NCBI RefSeq assembly: GCF_002099425.1
Contig: NW_018344125.1
Coordinates: 5,327,001 to 5,391,000, forward strand
Direction of reading: 5' to 3'
Source: Phascolarctos cinereus
Taxonomy: Eukaryota; Chordata; Mammalia; Diprotodontia; Phascolarctidae
DNA length: 64,000 nt
Positions 18,690 to 29,440 of the stretch are shown piece by piece (positions within the stretch are counted from its first letter, which is position 1; each line of letters begins with the position of its first letter). Under the pieces are notes generated by a model. That model worked only from the letters and a program-made list of their open reading frames with translations, made no database searches and was not told the DNA's origin. The translations under genes were made by a program, and so were the position numbers.

Positions 18690-19988
18690 GCCTTCTTTCC
18701 TTATACTTAGGGACCCAGTTCATCAACCTCCTTAGCTCCCAGGACCTTCACCTTCACTCCACCCAGCCATACACAGAGATGATCATATCATTGCTCCTAT
18801 CAGCACCCACAAGTGGTCAGTCGCCACAAATCACAACTCTGATGTTTCTCTCTCTGAACATAATCTCCTACTCTTCCATCTCTCACTGTGCCTCAGCTCT
18901 CCTAAACCTGTTCTCCATGCTGAGCACAGCCTCCACTCCCTCCACTGCTCCCTGCTGTACAGATCAGCACTCCTGCTCTGGCCTCTCTTCCCTTCTTTCA
19001 AAGTTTTGCCCCTATGGCTAACCTGTTCTACTTTATACCCTTAAGTCCCTCGCTCCACTGGCTTATCCCTTTCGAGATCCCCACCCTGGATTACTGCCAC
19101 CACGCTCCTCATCCATTCTAGCTTGAATGCTGCTGTACTCTGATGGAAGAATTCATACAGTCGGGCCCGACTGGGTCCACTCCACATTTGTTATGATCCC
19201 CCACCACTGCACAGTGAGCCTTTTAATCTGTCCTGATTGATGTTGGACCCTACTCCCTTTGGCATTTATCTCAACCTTTCCTGTATTTCCGCAAGTCTCC
19301 CACACCATCAATCTGCCTTCTTCCCCTCAGCAGAGGACCTCATCTCAGGCTTTGATAATTGAGGCCATTCACCAAGAGCACCCTCTCCTCTCCAATTCTA
19401 CACATCATCTTCAGCGCCCCCACCCCTGCTGTCTCTGCCTCTGCTCCAGTCTTGGATGAAGAGGTGTTACTTCTCCTGGGGTCCAAAACCCTTCTTCTTC
19501 GTGTCCTCGATCCCAAGCCCTCCAATCTCCCCTGGCAGATTGCCCTGCAATCACTCCCCCTTCCCCCGCCCCCAGGCACCTGCTAATCTTTAATCTCTAG
19601 CTCCTTCCAGCCTGCCTACAAACAGACCCAGATCTCCTCCATCCTAAAAAAAACCCAACACCTTTAACTTGATCCTAACATCTCCGCGCCCCCCCCCCAA
19701 GCTATATCTCTCCTCTCCTTGGCAGGTAAAGCCCTAGAAAGAGCTGTCTACACTCACATCTCCACTCTCTCACTTCCCACTTCTCAACCCCTTGTAATCT
19801 GGCTTTGGACCTTAACAGTGTACTGAAACGACACTCACCAAGGTTACCAACGATCTCTTCACCATCAAATACAATGGGCTTTTTTTCAGTCCTGGCTTCT
19901 TCTTGGCTTCTCTCCAGCAGCTAACATTGCTATCTACCACCTCTTCCTAGACAATTTCTCCATCTCTGTCTCTGTATCTCTCTCTCTG

Positions 19989-20042
<54 letters not shown>

Positions 20043-20170
20043 CCCTCTCCCTCTCCCTCTCCCTCTCTCTTCTCTCCTCTCTCTCTTCTCTCTCTCTCCC
20101 TCTCCTCTCCTCTCCCTCTCTCTCTCTCTCCTCTCTCCCTCTCTCCCTCTCTCTCCTCTCTCCCTCTCTC

Positions 20171-20220
<50 letters not shown>

Positions 20221-20232
20221 TCTCCTCTCTTC

Positions 20233-20302
<70 letters not shown>

Positions 20303-20557
20303 CTCTCTCTTCTCTCTCTCCTCTCTCTTCTCTCTCTCTCTCTCTGCTCTCTCTCTCTCCCTCTCTCCTCTCCCTCTCCCTCTCCCTCTCCCTCTCCTCT
20401 CTCTCTCCTCTCTTCTTCTCTCCCTCTCTCTCTCTCTCTCCCTCCTCTCCTCTCTTCTCTCTCTCCTCTCTCTCCCTCTCTCTCCTCTCTCTCCCTCTCC
20501 CTCTCCCTCTCTCTCCCTCTCCCTCTCCTCTCCTCCCTCTCCCTCTCCTTCTCCTCC

Positions 20558-20624
<67 letters not shown>

Positions 20625-20625
20625 C

Positions 20626-20669
<44 letters not shown>

Positions 20670-21100
20670 CTCTCCCTGTCTCTGTCTTTGTCTCCATCTC
20701 TGCTTCTCTCCTTCTGTAGCTCCAGTCCTACATCATCAAGTACCTACTGGATATTCCCAACTAGGCATCCTGTAGACATCTGAAAGTCAATATATCTAAA
20801 CCAGAGCTCATTCTCTTTCCTTCAAAACCCTCCCCCTCTTCTGTTTTGTCAACTCTCCCTCCATACTCTGTCTCACACCTACTCCCTCACCTGGCTCCCA
20901 TCTCATTGCCATCACCCTGGTTCAGGTGCTCATCACCTGTCATCCAGATTATTACCATAGCCTCCTATTCAGCCTCCCTACGTTCACTTTCTCCCCTCTC
21001 CAATCCAATGCACACAGCTGCCAAAGTGATCTTCCTAAGGGCAGATCTGACTGGGTCACTCCCTTGCTCAAAAAACTCCAGGGGCTCTCTCTTGAGATAT
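18690..21100 (+). mobile_element. L2/CR1-like LINE, sense, interrupted by a pyrimidine tract
   Basis: Broken frames contain recognisable reverse-transcriptase-region text. Examples are AAAGCCCTAGAAAGAGCTGT (KALERAV), CTCACCAAGGTTACCAACG and, after the tract, CCAAAGTGATCTTCCTAAGG. The 20760-21075 part is homologous to 36790-37195. The host of the large TC tract appears to be this LINE. Confidence 0.6.
19979..20668. repeat. ~690-bp polypyrimidine (TC/CCTCT) tract
   Basis: Nearly pure C/T on the + strand, made of TC runs mixed with CCTCTC and CCCTCTCC units. The long open frame on the opposite strand is an Arg/Glu repeat artefact. Confidence 0.97.

Positions 21101-21171
<71 letters not shown>
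21101..21171. repeat. GATA tetranucleotide array
   Basis: About 17 uninterrupted ATAG units, ending exactly at the start of a SINE. Confidence 0.97.
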
Positions 21172-21173
<2 letters not shown>

Positions 21174-21316
21174 TTTTAGGCAATTGGGGTTAAGTGACTT
21201 GCCCAGGGTCACACAGCTAATAAGTGTCAAGTGGTTAGTTCTGAGGCCAGATTTGAACTCAGGTCCTCCTAGACTTCAGGGCCAGTGCTCTATCCACTGC
21301 GCAACCTAGCTGCCCC
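21172..21316 (-). repeat. Marsupial CORE-SINE, subtype A
   Basis: TTTTTAGGCAATTGGGGTTA to CAACCTAGCTGCCCC. The GATA array abuts its reversed tail, suggesting the array grew from the tail. Confidence 0.92.
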
Positions 21317-21319
21317 TCA

Positions 21320-21555
21320 AGTGATGTCTTCTAAAGCATGCCTATCCCCTTCTCCCCTCCCCTCCCCATTGCTAGTTCTTTCCTCCCAGAAATTAATTTG
21401 TAATTCATTTTCTATGTACATGCACACCACCCCACCTTCCACACACAATAAAATGTAAGCTCCACTTGAAGGCAAGGCCTGTTTCTTTTATGTCTTTATA
21501 TCCCTAGAGCCTGATACGGTGCCTAGAACTAAGAGTGGCTTAATAGATGCTTGTG
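21320..21555 (+). repeat. L2-type LINE 3' end
   Basis: AATGTAAGCTCCACTTGAAG, GGCAAGGCCTGTTTC, TATCCCTAGAGCCTGATACG and GGCTTAATAGATGCTTG follow the L2 3' terminal order. A GGAA array replaces the terminal short repeat. Confidence 0.75.
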
Positions 21556-21754
21556 GAAGAAAGGAAAGGAAGAAGGGAGGGAGGGAGGAAAGAAGGGAGG
21601 GAGGGAGGAAAGAAGGAAGGAAGGAAGGAAGGAAGGAAGGAAGGAAGGAAGGAAGGAAGGAAGGAAGGAAGGAAGGAAGGAAGGAAGGAAGGAAGGAAGG
21701 AAGGAAGGAAGGAAGGAAGGAAGGAAGGAAGAAGGAGGGAGGGAGGGAGGGAGG
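21555..21754. repeat. GGAA tetranucleotide array
   Basis: About 200 bp of pure purine, mostly GGAA, bordered by GGGA units at both ends. Confidence 0.97.
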
Positions 21755-22500
21755 ATCTTCAAAGGTTTCTTTAAACCTTGGCTAGAATGGGGGTTTCCTC
21801 TCCGGCAAGGTAATTCCTTACTCCAGTTGTGAATCTCTTTGGAACATGAATCTAGGGCTACCCCAGCTAAGCATGTCTGTTTTTTAACCTAGATCCCCAA
21901 GGGTCATGTTTCCACCAGGCTTCATTCTGTCCAATGGAATCAGAGTGCTTGACTTCAAACCTGGCCTCTGCCCCTCACTACCTACTACTTTCAGGGTAGC
22001 TCTGAGATGCACAAAAGGCCCAAGTGCTCTGCAGAGATGGGTGGGGTTTCACTCATAGAAGCTGGTTTCTCTTCTCTGATGCCTCAGGCTGGTTGCATGA
22101 GAGACAGAAGTTTCCAGGCATAGCCTGTTTGTTTGTTTTGAACGAGGCTGAAAAATCTCCAGGTTTTTCTGGACTACCATAAGGGGTGAGAGGTACCCCA
22201 ACCCCTCCCTACCCCCAAGCCATCCCCACTTCATTCTGTCTTGGCTTGTCATGGTGCTTTTGCATTTTCACCATTAGAAAGCAATTCCTATCAAAATGAA
22301 AATGCTCTTGGGGAGGAGGAGCTGTGATTTGGGGGGAGGGGGGGTCCTCTTCCTCCTAATGCTAGTTGCATCTCTGCACACATCCGTGACTTTGAAAGCT
22401 GCTGTGGCCAACAAATCCATCACCTGGTCCTTGGAGGACGGACATATAACACTTTTCATCATCCCAGGCCACCTTGAAGCCTTTTCAACTTCAAGGCATC
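21755..22500. other. Unassigned intron segment
   Basis: No recognised repeat family or gene. A G-rich run lies at 22331-22346. Confidence 0.4.
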
Positions 22501-22502
22501 TA

Positions 22503-22528
22503 TTTAGTTAGTTAGTTAGTTAGTTAGC
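22503..22528. repeat. TTAG tetranucleotide array
   Basis: About six TTAG units. Confidence 0.85.
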
Positions 22529-22534
22529 TGGAGG

Positions 22535-22770
22535 AGGGAGCCTTGGCCTGTGATTTCATTGATGTAGGGAATTCCTGATGTGAAAACTCCCTCTACCAGA
22601 GCTGATCAGCAATTCATCTGTTACTTACAGGGCTTGAGAGTCAACTGCCTCAGCGAGAGGTTAAGTGACTCTCCCAGGCTTAAAAAGAAACAGCCTGTGT
22701 TGGAGGTAGGACTCAAAGTCAGGTCTTACTGACTCCAAGTCTGCTCTCAGTGCCTTACCTTCAAGTCGTT
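22535..22770 (-). repeat. Type D CORE-SINE, antisense, near full length
   Basis: GTGATTTCATTGATGTAGGG, AATTCCTGATGTGAAAACTC, GAGAGGTTAAGTGACTCTCC and AGGTCTTACTGACTCCAAG mark a distinct SINE type shared with 2586, 11805, 26785, 44713, 46365 and 59700. Confidence 0.65.
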
Positions 22771-22774
22771 ATGG

Positions 22775-24050
22775 GCCATTGAATAATTTACTTTGAATTA
22801 ATTGATCAGCTTCCTTTACGCATCTGAGCTAGCTAAGGGCATAGCTTTATGGGAACCAGATGACCAAGTGTGGCTAGGGCCAGAGGCAGGGCCTGGCTGT
22901 GGGCAGCACGGGGATCCTGGGGGTCTGAACAAGGACAGGTGGTAAGGCAGCAGACGCACATGGGCCAATTTGGTAGAGTCACCTCCTTGGGTCATTTGGG
23001 ACTTTCCATTCCTCCCCTGAGGGACAGGCTGCTCTGTCCTTACTTCCTCTCCTTAAGCTTATTTCTGTCTGTCCTCTCAGATGACTTCCTGAATCCTTGA
23101 TTCCAGGTTGAGTACAGAAGCAGCTCCAAAGGCTAGGAAGGAAGTCTGGGCCATGGGGACGGCGGTGTTTGTACCAGACCAGAGAAGACCCCTCCATGGC
23201 TTCTGCTGCCTGCTGGGGCTGTGTTTACTTACCGTGACTAGGGTTCAACCAGAACGTTCTTCCCCTATGTAATGAGCCCTTCAAGAGAAACTGCTGCCCA
23301 TGTCAGATTACGGCTCTGTTTGATGAGGGGCTGGAGTGATCACCAGGCCAGAGAGAGGGGTCTGAAAGATGGATTAGGAAGAGACAATGGCCAGGGACAG
23401 ACTGTGCCAGCTAGTGACGAGCAGGAAGGGATAGGGGTCATGGCTCCACTTCAATGCGGCAGCCTCGTCAGGCGAGGCACGGAAGGCATTGAAGTGTCTC
23501 TACTGATGGAAGACCTAAGCTCGGGGCAGCCTTGGATAAAGACATAGTTAATGCCTTGGGGAAGCAGGGCTGGAGGAAGAGCAGGGAGTGAAGGACACTT
23601 TCCACCAGCCCCTACACAAAAACAACGGAGGCAGGGGTAGCTGCGAAGACGGATCCCTCTTCTTCTCCATTGCTGCCAAAGCAGTGCAGCCACCTACATT
23701 CTGCTCCCTGCCCCCCATTGCCCTCCAACTGCTCGAGTGGCATGGCAGGTGCTGTGGGCAGTGGGGGAGGAGCGACGGTGGCAGAAACGGACTGACCTTC
23801 TGCTTGGGATGGGACTAGAACTTGGCAAAGCCAAGGAGGAGGCAAGATTGGGCAACCGATGTCTGCTGCCTTCCCACCCATCCACGCCCCCTTCCCGCTG
23901 CAAACCCAGTGTGTGGCCCAGAATGGTTACAGAGTGGCACTACCATCCGGCATCTGGCAAGTCTCCTTCCTCCACAGCTCTGTGGGCACACAACCAGGGT
24001 GGCTTTTCATCTCCCTGAGCAGCCTTTTCCCTGTAGTCAAGGCCTACCTA
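22775..24050. other. Low-repeat intron block
   Basis: About 1.3 kb free of recognised repeats, with GC above the neighbourhood average. Several overlapping short frames exist on both strands, none with a known motif. It starts with an AT-rich segment (GAATAATTTACTTTGAATTA). Coding potential is not supported. Confidence 0.45.
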
Positions 24051-24051
24051 A

Positions 24052-24205
24052 AGAGAGGCAGTATGATTCAGTGAATAGGGCACAGGAAGACCTGGCTTTA
24101 AATCCTTCCCCTTCCTGGGCTTCAGATACCTCCATGGTAAAATGAGGGAGCTGAACACGATGACCTCTGAGGTCCCTTCTCAATGCTCTAGAGCTGTGAT
24201 TCTAC
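24052..24205 (+). repeat. MAR1-type SINE
   Basis: GAGGCAGTATGATTCAGTG, AAATGAGGGAGCTGAACACG, GATGACCTCTGAGGTCCC and TCTAGAGCTGTGATTCT in order. Confidence 0.75.
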
Positions 24206-24209
24206 CAGA

Positions 24210-25490
24210 CGCCATAGGCAGCCTTCCTCAAAGAAACTTGCCTTCCTCACCAAATATTTGCACTTTGGTATTCAGCTCATTTCCTCTGCTCAGGGGAGAT
24301 GGAAACCATCTGGTAACATCTCAGGAATCTGGCCCAGCTTCCCTCTTGAAGGACCTTCCAGGTGGGGGATCAGTTAAAGCCGGAGGAGGGAGGGAAAAGT
24401 GAGAGGAGGGGAAGGGGTGCCAGGGTCTTCTTCCTGGCTAGGCCCATTCCCCTCCAATTCTTCCACCCTCTAGTTTGGTTGGCAAGGCCAGAATGAGAGG
24501 CCTGACCCAGGCTTTTGCCCTATGGTATAGAGACTCACTGCAGGATTCCTCTGGTGTCCTGGGTGGTACCAGCCTGGGGCAAGTTCATGGTGATTTCAAA
24601 TAGACAGTCTCATCTGGGTGGTTTGCAAGGAGCATACTCAGAATCAAAGAAACATGCCAGGTTTCAGTGGTGTGCCACACATGCCGCTGGAAAAGCAAAG
24701 GATGGAATGGAAGGGGCTTGGTTTGTGGGGTTTATCAGGGAAGGGTGGAGATGCCATGATGGAACAGGCTAGGATCTGATGATAATGGCACTGTTGTTAA
24801 CAAGGAAGACACCAAGACACAAAGATAGCAGGTAGCAATGGGCCCCTCAAAGCTCTGAGACCAAGAATCAGAAGTGGGGGTCTCCCCAACCCCCCCTCTG
24901 CTGCCCCTCCCCCCTGCATCTGCTTCTTGTCTTTGCTGCTGTTACTTAGGGTTAAAGGAATTGTCTGATGCCCAGGGACCTGTCAAAGGGATACGTTTGC
25001 CAATGTGCGGATTCCAAGTCTGTTGACCTTGAATTCTGAAAGTCACCAAGCTAGCATGAATACAGAAGGCTTCTCAACAGTTTTCCCAGCTAAACCTGAG
25101 AATTAGGTTTCTGGCTCAGTGCAATTAAACCCCCATGGAAGAAGGAATTGACTTAATCTAAGAAAGGGTTCTCTAATCAGCTAATCTGACTACATTCTCT
25201 TCACCACTACCCCCCTGGTCCCATTAATCATCGATTTCATTTGCTCAGATTGTTCCTGAATCAATTAGTCCTCCCCTTCCCTTTCTTCTCCCCAAGTCTT
25301 CACTTCCATCAGTCAACATAGGCTAAAGGAAAAGAGGACCGTGCTTGTAAAACAGAAAAAAGAGGAAGAAACAAGAAAGCAAAGCTCATGAGAAGGAATG
25401 GCAGGTCCGTGACTCCCCTTGAGGCCAGGTCCAGACTTTGATTAATTATGTTAAAAATTAATTACATCAATATCTTTCATTTTTACCCAC
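24210..25490. other. Low-repeat intron block
   Basis: No repeat family recognised. The part 24900-25340 includes TTAATCATCGATTTCATTTG and GAATCAATTAGTCC, AT-rich motifs that could be homeodomain-type sites. No coding signal. Confidence 0.45.
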
Positions 25491-25493
25491 AAC

Positions 25494-25639
25494 ATTTTTT
25501 TTGAGTGAGGCAATCAGGGTTAAGTGACTTGCCCAGGGTCATGCAGCTAGTAGGCATCAAGTGTGTGAGGCCTGATTTGAACTCAGGTCCTCCGGACTCC
25601 AAGGCCTGAGCTCTATCCACTGCACCACCTAGCTGCCCC
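25494..25639 (-). repeat. Marsupial CORE-SINE, subtype A, inserted at L1 edge
   Basis: GAGTGAGGCAATCAGGGTTA to CACCTAGCTGCCCC, followed at once by L1 antisense sequence. Confidence 0.9.
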
Positions 25640-26195
25640 AATCTCTTTTGTTTTAAAATGACATTTCCAAATATATCCCTCCCCACTTCCCTACCCAGTG
25701 AGCAAAAACAGAGACCAAAAAGCCATTTTCCCAAACAAACCTAATGGTATATCTACTATCTCACATCCATAAAGAAGGGAGGGAGATGCAATTACTTCTT
25801 CTCCCAGGTTCAAGTCTGATCATTATAATTACACAGCAACCAGTTTCTGTGGTTTTTTTTTTTTAGTTCTTTCCATTTCCATTATTAGAGCCATCATGTC
25901 TATTGTCTTCCTGGTTCTTATTTCACTCGGCATCAGTTCCTGCATCTCTGAATTCTTCAGATCCATTCTTTCTTATGGTGCAGCAATATTCCATTGCATT
26001 CATCTACCACACGATGTTATCTAGCCATTCTCTCCATTGGATGGGCACCTGCTTTATCTCCAGTTGTTTATTATCACCAAAAGTGCTGTTATGAAGATTT
26101 GGGTGTATATAGGATGTTTCTTTCAGTCTTTGACTTCCTTAGGGTATATGCTTGGCAGTGAGATTCTAAAATGCATTACAATACTGTGCTTGAAA
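25640..26195 (-). repeat. L1 3' region, antisense piece
   Basis: CATTATAATTACACAGCAACC, CATCAGTTCCTGCATCTC, CAATATTCCATTGCATTCAT and TTAGGGTATATGCTTGGCAG repeat the order seen in the large L1 at 13.3-14.1 kb. Confidence 0.75.
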
Positions 26196-26228
26196 GGGAA
26201 ACTAGGGGTGGGGGACCCTGCGTATAAG

Positions 26229-26600
26229 GTCAGACTTTTGATATGTTGGTTTGTTTCACTGAGCTGGGTTTTAAAAAATCTTTTTTATTCTTTGTTCTAG
26301 GGCAAGGGTGGGGAACCGTTGGCCTCGAGGCCACACGTGGCCTTCTAGGTCCTTGGGTGCAGCCCTTAGACTGAATCCAAACTTCACAGAACAAATCCTT
26401 TTATTAAGGGAATTTGTTCTGTGAAGTTTGGATTCAGTCAGTGGGCCGCACTTGAGGACCTGGGGGGCCACATGTGGCCTCGAGGCCAACAGTTCCCCAC
26501 CCCTGTAGGGATGGCTCTCTTGGAGTTGGAAGGAGAGGGAGACATTGGGAAATGTTGGTGAGGTCAATACAAAAGATATCAATACATTTTTAAAAGAAAT
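26229..26600 (+). repeat. L1 3' UTR and tail, sense piece, split by a MITE
   Basis: ATATGTTGGTTTGTTTCACTG leads to TTTGTTCTAGGG, is broken by the MITE, then continues GATGGCTCTCTTGGAGTTG, GACATTGGGAAATGTTGG and AAAAGATATCAATACATTT, the L1 terminal sequence. It is opposite in direction to the piece just upstream. Confidence 0.75.
26303..26505. mobile_element. hAT-type MITE 3, inserted in L1 3' UTR
   Basis: The longest copy of the GGGGAACC family, with outer arms (CAAGGGTGGGGAACC / GTTCCCCACCCCTG) and an inner arm AACTTCACAGAACAAATCC inverted at AATTTGTTCTGTGAAGTTTGG. Only TAGGG is shared at the two flanks, so the target duplication is partly lost. Confidence 0.85.
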
Positions 26601-26784
26601 ACCAAATGCTCTACTCTGTTACCTGGCCCTTCTCAAGGCAACAACCTGAGTTGTCCTTTAGTGGATGGCTGACACACTTTAGGCAAATAAGCCACTTAAC
26701 AAACAAATGCAGACAATTTATTGAGCATCCAGTATGCATTAAACAAAAAATATTCAATGTTCTTAATAGGATTTGTGTAATGTA

Positions 26785-26990
26785 TGAGAGAGGCAGCTTA
26801 GCATAGAAGCTGGAGAGCTGGACTTTTGTAGCCAGGAAGACTCACGTTTATGTCTCTCTTCTGACACATCCTGGCTGTGTGACCCTGGGCAAGTCACCTA
26901 AACTCTCAGTGCTCTGAGCAATTCTCTAAGAGTAGAGTTTGCAGAGAAGATGCCAGCCTACATTGGCAGATGGAGTTTCCTTACCTGGAA
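26785..26990 (+). repeat. Type D CORE-SINE, sense, near full length
   Basis: GAGGCAGCTTAGCATAGAAG, GGCTGTGTGACCCTGGGC, AACTCTCAGTGCTCTGAGC and GATGGAGTTTCCTTACCTGG in order. This is the clearest sense copy of this type. Confidence 0.75.
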
Positions 26991-27057
26991 GTTCCCAATG
27001 CTAATGAAATCTCAGGTCTAGTCCCTATCTCTGTCCCTCTAGAGTATACAGATCAGG

Positions 27058-28400
27058 TCAACCAACATTTATTAAGCACCTACTATGTGCCAGGCCCTGT
27101 GTTAAGCCCTGGGAATACAAAGAAAGGTAAAAACAGTCCCTGCCTTCCAGGAGCGCACAATCCAATGGGAGAGACAACATGCAGATAACTATGGATGAAC
27201 AAGATAACGACAGGAGAAGTTGGGGTAGTCTCAGGGAAAGGACTGACATTAAGGAGACCCAGGAAAGGCTTTTTGCAGAAGATAGGATTTTATCTGAGAC
27301 TTGAAGGAAGCCAGAAAAGCTAGGAGTTGGAGGTGAGAAAGGAGAGAGTTCTGCACATGGGGAATAGCCAGGGAAAATGAATGGATTCAGGAGATGGAAA
27401 GTCTTGGTGGAACAGCCAGGATGCCAGTATCACTGGCTCACAGAGTACATGGAAGGGAGTAAAGAGTAAGAAGATGGAAAAAGTATGAGGGGCCAAGTTA
27501 TGAAGGGCTTCCAATGTCAAATATAGGGGATTTTATATTTGAACCTGGAGGAAATAGGGAGCCACTGGAATTTATAGAGCAGAGGAATGACATGATCAGA
27601 CCTCACTTTTGGAATATCATGTTAATAGCTGAGTGGAGAATGGAGACATTTGAGCCATGGAGACCATTCAGAAGGCTATTGCAATAGTCTAAGCGGGAGG
27701 TACTAAGAACCTGTAGCAGGGTGGTGGCAGTATCAGAGGAGAGAAGGGAGTGTATGTGAAAGATGTTAATAAAGTAGAATGATAGGACTTGGCAGCTGAT
27801 CAGATATGAGGGATAAGAAAGAATGAGGAGCTGGGGATGACACCTGGGTTGTAAACCTGGACAACTGGGAGGATGGCAGTGTCCTTAACAGCAACAGGCA
27901 AATGAAGAAGCGAGGGCTTGTGGGGCAAGAAAATGAGTTCAGGGGGCAGCTAGGTGGTGAAGTGGAGTCAGGAGGACCTGAGTTCAAATCCAGCCTCAAG
28001 ATGCTTGACACCTACTAGTTGTGTGACCCTGGCAAGTCACTTAACCTCATTGCCTAGCCAAAAAAAAAAAAAAGAAGAAGAAGAAAAGAAAAAGAAAATG
28101 AGTTCAGGCTTAGATACATCAAGTGGAAGATATCTATGAGACATCTAGTTTGAGATGTCCAATAGGCAGTTGGAGATCAAGACTAGAACTCAGGAGAGAG
28201 GTTAGGGCTGGACAAATCTAAAAATCATCAGCATAGGAATGCTAAGTGAATCCAGGGGAGCTGATGAGATCACTAAGAGAACAGAGAGAGAAGAGAAGAG
28301 GGCCCAGGCCAGAGTCCTGGGTGAGGATCCAGCAAAGGAGACTGAGAGCAAAGGATCATCCAGGCAGGAGAAAACCAAGTCTGAAGAGCTGTTAGTGCTA
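27058..28400 (-). mobile_element. L2/CR1-clade LINE, antisense, 3' end and ORF2 part
   Basis: It begins with the reversed 3' end (AACATTTATTAAGCACCTAC, TATGTGCCAGGCCCTG). It continues through TGAAGGAAGCCAGAAAAGC, AGGGAGCCACTGGAATTTA and AGGCTATTGCAATAGTCTAAG to ATCATCAGCATAGGAATG, a reversed YADD-type box. A SINE interrupts it at 27943. Confidence 0.8.
27943..28091 (+). repeat. Marsupial CORE-SINE with perfect 16-bp target duplication
   Basis: Head GGGGCAGCTAGGTGGTG to an A-rich AAGAAG tail. AAGAAAATGAGTTCAG occurs at 27927-27942 and again at 28092-28107, a perfect duplication of the host L2. Part of the 5' region is internally deleted (after GGTGGTGAAGTGG). Confidence 0.96.
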
Positions 28401-28404
28401 AACC

Positions 28405-29440
28405 TTAGTCTTCCCTAATAGGGGAATAGGAATTCATCAAAGAGAGAACTCCCTGAAAGGATTCCTCCAGGAAAGTATTTTGGCACAAGAGGAAGTATCC
28501 TTCGAAGGAGAGGTAAGATCGAGGTAGGTGGAGAGGAGGAAGGAGGGCATTCCGGGTAAGAGGACCGGGTGAGGCAGAAGAGTCTGTTTTATGGGACGAG
28601 GAGAAGAGGATGGTGAGTTGGATTTCCTGTCCTTCTTATCTCTCCTAGGCCTGACTTTGAGGATTTTAATGAATGAGAGATAAGGGACCTTTCTGCTCCT
28701 GGTTAAACTCACCCCCTGAACTCTTGGTCCAGCAGGAGAGGAGGAATGGGATGGGGGAGAGGGAAGGAGTGAGCAGAGCTGGCAAAATTTAATTTCCATG
28801 CCCCTCCCCGTCCTCTTTCAGTATCCCTCTCCTGACTCCTACCTAGCCTTCCCTGGATTCAGTGGCCTCACCTTCTTCAGGCTGTTCAGGATTCAACCTT
28901 CCTGCTAGCAACATCTGCTCACAGTTAAATGTCTTACTTTTTTAATTGGTAAATTACATCCCACTAAGGCAGGAACAGGTTGGGCAGACAGGAATGGGTT
29001 GGCATCTGCAGCATTGACAAGCCCTTCCGAATCAGTGCAATCACAGAGCCTTTTGAACATGTGAGTAAAGTATAGATAACTGCCTAAAAGTGGCAGAGAA
29101 GGTGCTAAAATACATGGAAAGAAATGAAGTGTTCACCAGAATCTCCCTACATCAATACAGTACAAAGAAACAAAAATCCCCAACTGGTAACTTCTGAGAT
29201 GGAGGATTTCTGGAACCACAATGGCAACCCCAAAGAATGAATCTATAAGGGTAGAATTCTAGGTGTCAAAGACAGACCACTAGAGGAAATATTTAAAGGC
29301 AAATTCTACTCTTAGATCTTCCAGATCACACCAAACAGATGACTATTTAATATAAGGTTGTCCCTGATGGCAAGGGTGACCAGAAGCCTTTGTGTGCCCC
29401 AGCTGGACACCTGACAGCATTCTGACATTTCGATGGCCTG
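28405..29440. other. Mostly unassigned intron block
   Basis: The segment 28870-29060 includes GTTAAATGTCTTACTTTTTT and AATTGGTAAATTACATCCC and looks non-repetitive. No gene is supported. 29065-29440 could be LINE-derived but was not placed. Confidence 0.4.

Noticed and set aside
19930-20697. 255-codon open frame on the - strand rich in Arg and Glu
   Set aside because: It is the translation of the TC/GA tract; two-residue periodicity, no domain.
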